This document shows, in pieces, positions 6,881-8,748 of a stretch of DNA of 8,748 nucleotides. Numbering within the stretch: position 1 is the first letter of the stretch; the number at the start of each line of letters is the position of its first letter. The position numbers and the translations under genes are program-made. Location of the stretch: the NCBI GenBank assembly GCA_949516455.1, contig CATILC010000033.1:1-8748 (forward strand), written 5' to 3'. Under the pieces are notes generated by a model. It worked only from the letters and a program-made list of their open reading frames with translations, made no database searches and was not told the origin of the DNA. The stretch comes from Flavobacteriia bacterium (GTDB taxonomy: Bacteria; Bacteroidota; Bacteroidia; Flavobacteriales; Schleiferiaceae).

Positions 6881-7459
6881 ATGAAGACCGATGAGAAGAG
6901 CCGCTGCTCATGGTGCGGAGACGACCCGCTGTATGTGGTCTATCACGATACAGAATGGGGTGTTCCGGTCCATGATGATCGAAAGATGTTCGAAATGCTG
7001 CTCCTGGAGACCTTTCAAGCAGGGCTGAGCTGGATCACCGTTCTCAAAAAACGAGAGCGCTTCCGAGTTCGCTTCAAACAATTTGATCCGGTCCAGGTCG
7101 CTCAAATGACCGATCGGGAACTGCAGGAACTGCTCAGCGACAAAGGGATCATTCGGAACCGACAAAAGATCTTTGCCGCACGCAAGAATGCCCAGGCATT
7201 TCTAGAGACAGCGCAAGAATTCGGCTCATTTTGTTCCTACCTCTGGACCTTTGTCGGCCACAGGCCCATTGTGAACCGCTGGAGCGAAATCAACGAATTG
7301 CCCAGTCGAAGTGCTCTTTCTGAAGTCATTTCCAAAGATCTCAAGCGCAGGGGATTTCAGTTTGTCGGGCCAACCATCGTCTATGCACATCTGCAGGCTG
7401 CCGGTTTGGTGAACGATCACCTGATCAGCTGTTTCCGTCACGGTGAGTTGTCGCCCTGA
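6881..7459 (+). CDS. tag: DNA-3-methyladenine glycosylase I
   Basis: This 192-residue base excision repair enzyme removes 3-methyladenine from alkylated DNA. It has the signature of the Tag family, close in length to E. coli Tag. The zinc-binding residues are all present: Cys9 in RCSW, His22 in YHDTEWGVP, and His180 and Cys184 in GLVNDHLISC. The base-recognition glutamate is Glu43 in ETFQAGLSW and the stacking tryptophan Trp51 follows in AGLSWITVLKKRE. The helix-hairpin-helix region (about LSDKGIIRNRQKI) and KRRGFQFVGPTIVYAHLQAAG are also typical. ATG at 6881 is the only good start. The gene is alone on its strand here, divergent from rmlA. I see no Ada box or other alkylation-response signal ahead of it. 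Its stop codon abuts that of the convergent sulfotransferase gene with no base between. Confidence 0.95.
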   Translation: MKTDEKSRCSWCGDDPLYVVYHDTEWGVPVHDDRKMFEMLLLETFQAGLSWITVLKKRERFRVRFKQFDPVQVAQMTDRELQELLSDKGIIRNRQKIFAARKNAQAFLETAQEFGSFCSYLWTFVGHRPIVNRWSEINELPSRSALSEVISKDLKRRGFQFVGPTIVYAHLQAAGLVNDHLISCFRHGELSP

Positions 7460-8167
7460 TCAAAAACGCTTCCACAAGGGAAGTTTCTTCCACTTGGAAT
7501 TCATCTTGGACTTTGCGTAGCGATAAAGCGCATGATCCGCTTTATTCAATTCCTTAAGTCGGGTGTCGAATTCTGCATGCAGTGTCTCGGCAATTTGTGC
7601 TTCCTTGTTCACATTCCGATCTTCCAGTTTGATCCGCGGCCAACCCAGTTCTCTTCTGAGGAAGACCACAGCCTTGTCGAGCTGGTCGGTGCTGGCTACC
7701 AGATCGATCTTTTTAAGATTGGCCATGGCCATTCCCGAGAGTTCGTCCGGACTTGGAGTCAAATAGTTTTCCTTATCCAGGCCACTTAGGAAAGCTGCCT
7801 GCCAGTTTCTGCTCCAGGCCTCGCTCAGGAATTCACGAAAATCTGTGAACAGCTCCGTACGGTTTTTCCAGCTATGGCCGCGTCTGCGGTGCAAAAAGTG
7901 ACTGATGACCTGATCCTGCGGTCTGCGGATCATGGTGAAGAGAAATGGGCGTTCCTGAAGAACACCTGAGTTTTGAACGATAAACCAATTCAGATGACCA
8001 CAAATGGCCGATGCCTTGCTGTCAAACGCCTCCCTCAAATGCACATCCTGATCCTCTTTTTCGTATTGAAAAAAGACATCATCAGGTCCGTAGACCTTCT
8101 TCATATGGTGTCTGAAGGTCGAACCGCCTGTCTTGGGAATGTGTATGAAGAGTAGGGTGCGTTCCAT
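7460..8167 (-). CDS. Sulfotransferase family protein (PAPS-dependent)
   Basis: This protein of about 235 residues looks like a sulfotransferase that moves sulfate from PAPS to a hydroxyl group, probably on a carbohydrate. The 5'-phosphosulfate loop is FIHIPKTGGSTFR (7-19), with the Lys-Thr-Gly-Gly-Ser core of the carbohydrate sulfotransferases. The 3'-phosphate site is FTMIRRPQDQVISHF (77-91), with the expected arginine and serine. GHLNW (57-61) and a later DRNVNKE resemble the family-2 pattern. The end is basic. I see no membrane anchor or signal peptide, unlike the animal Golgi enzymes. I chose ATG at 8165-8167; a TTG at 8171-8173 would add two residues but ATG places the PAPS loop in the normal position. 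It starts 12 bases after the M13 peptidase gene, so the two are probably co-transcribed. The acceptor cannot be told from sequence. Confidence 0.82.
   Translation of the reverse strand: MERTLLFIHIPKTGGSTFRHHMKKVYGPDDVFFQYEKEDQDVHLREAFDSKASAICGHLNWFIVQNSGVLQERPFLFTMIRRPQDQVISHFLHRRRGHSWKNRTELFTDFREFLSEAWSRNWQAAFLSGLDKENYLTPSPDELSGMAMANLKKIDLVASTDQLDKAVVFLRRELGWPRIKLEDRNVNKEAQIAETLHAEFDTRLKELNKADHALYRYAKSKMNSKWKKLPLWKRF
7469..7489. terminator. Weak bidirectional stem-loop at the tag / sulfotransferase junction
   Basis: CTTCC (7469-7473) and GGAAG (7479-7483) can form a five-pair stem with a five-base loop. On the + strand TTTCTT follows; on the - strand CGTTTTTG follows, just before the sulfotransferase stop. 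It could serve as a small shared terminator for the convergent pair, placed inside the last codons of the sulfotransferase gene because there is no intergenic space. The stem is short, so this is tentative. Confidence 0.28.
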
Positions 8168-8179
8168 CGACAACAGGAC

Positions 8180-8748
8180 CTACCAGATCACCGCCTTCAG
8201 TGAGTCGGGCAGAGAGGCATGTGCCGTCGGTGTGCAGCCCCAGGCCTGTTGGAATTCAGGCATGTTCTGAAGCGGTCCCTTGATGCGGAAGGTACCTGGC
8301 GCATGGTAATCGGTCAGCAGAAGATTGCTCAGCGTCTCGTCCTTGTAGTGGATCTGCCAGACACCGGACCATCCCAAAAAGACGCGCTGATCTTCGGTCA
8401 TGCCATCGATCAATCCAATGGTCTCCTTCCCTTCACGGCTCTTTTTGTAGGCGTGGTAAGCAATGGTCAAGCCGCCCAGATCAGCGATGTTCTCACCCAA
8501 TGTCATCCGGCCGTTCACGTATTCTCCAGGCAAGGCTTCGAAGGAATTGTACTGATCGACCAGACGATCGGCCAGTTCCTCAAATCGGGCGCGGTCTTCT
8601 TCAGTCCACCAGTTGGACAGATTTCCGTTCCCATCGTATTTGCTTCCCTGATCATCGAAGCCATGGGTGAACTCGTGCCCGATCACTCCACCGATCCCTC
8701 CGTAGTTCATGGCATCATCTGCTTCCGGATTGAAGAAAGGCGGCTGCA
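8180..8748 (-). CDS. M13 family (neprilysin-like) zinc metallopeptidase, C-terminal part (partial)
   Basis: The frame is open through the right edge, so only the last 188 residues are present, ending at TAG 8180-8182. They carry the catalytic core of the M13 peptidases: QPPFFNPEADDAMNYGGIG, then the zinc motif HEFTH at 8677-8663 in IGHEFTHGFDDQG, and the third zinc ligand Glu in GENIADLGG (codon 8494-8492). The C-terminal SVWQ-like block FLGWSGVWQ, the substrate-binding segment DYHAPGTFRIKGPLQNMPEF, and an ending in Trp (AVIW) are all normal for the family. Family members in Bacteroidota are usually secreted or lipid-anchored and degrade peptides outside the cytoplasm; the signal sequence would lie outside the window. 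No internal start is needed: the apparent Met at 8710 is only an internal residue. Confidence 0.95.
   Translation of the reverse strand, partial: QPPFFNPEADDAMNYGGIGGVIGHEFTHGFDDQGSKYDGNGNLSNWWTEEDRARFEELADRLVDQYNSFEALPGEYVNGRMTLGENIADLGGLTIAYHAYKKSREGKETIGLIDGMTEDQRVFLGWSGVWQIHYKDETLSNLLLTDYHAPGTFRIKGPLQNMPEFQQAWGCTPTAHASLPDSLKAVIW

Noticed and set aside
329..7459. A defence or repair island built from the helicase-nuclease and Tag
   Set aside because: The two genes are in separate transcription units, are common housekeeping repair genes, and no toxin, methylase, integrase or other defence gene lies between them.
8171..8173. TTG as start of the sulfotransferase
   Set aside because: An ATG two codons later (8165-8167) places the PAPS-binding loop at the usual distance from the N-terminus.

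Overview
The window looks like ordinary chromosomal DNA from a member of the Bacteroidota. Three things point there: the ClC channel tail with its CBS pair and the RecB-type UvrD helicase have the sequence style seen in that phylum; an M13 metallopeptidase is present; and the single promoter I can read has the phylum-specific TTTG / TAnnTTTG form, with weak or absent Shine-Dalgarno sequences throughout. G+C is roughly balanced, on the high side for the phylum. I cannot name a genus.

Layout. On the + strand, positions 1-4609 hold a tight three-gene run: the 3' end of a CBS-domain chloride channel gene, a 1024-residue AddA/RecB-like helicase-nuclease, and kbl (glycine C-acetyltransferase). Gaps are 20 and 18 bases. 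On the - strand, 6763 down to 4602 holds a second tight run: rmlA (dTDP-glucose synthesis), a polyprenyl diphosphate synthase, and an unrecognised 110-residue protein, with gaps of 3 and 2 bases. A short intergenic region (6764-6880) carries the promoter of that run and the upstream region of a divergent + strand gene, tag (3-methyladenine DNA glycosylase I). From the right edge, on the - strand, comes the 3' part of an M13 metallopeptidase gene, then a PAPS-dependent sulfotransferase gene 12 bases later.

How the genes relate. Two are DNA repair functions (helicase-nuclease and Tag) but they are not in one operon. rmlA, the prenyl synthase and possibly the sulfotransferase could all serve envelope glycan or lipid-carrier metabolism; this is inference from function, not shown by the sequence. 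Coding density is extreme: the two convergent gene pairs overlap (kbl / 110-residue protein, 8 bases) or abut exactly (tag / sulfotransferase, 0 bases). There is no gene-free stretch over 300 bases.

I found no CRISPR array, RNA gene, insertion sequence, integrase or phage gene, and no convincing undescribed system. The points most worth a second look are the unrecognised 110-residue protein coupled to the prenyl synthase, the orphan rmlA placed in that operon, the mini-ORF ahead of the helicase GTG start, and the fused tail-to-tail gene junctions.
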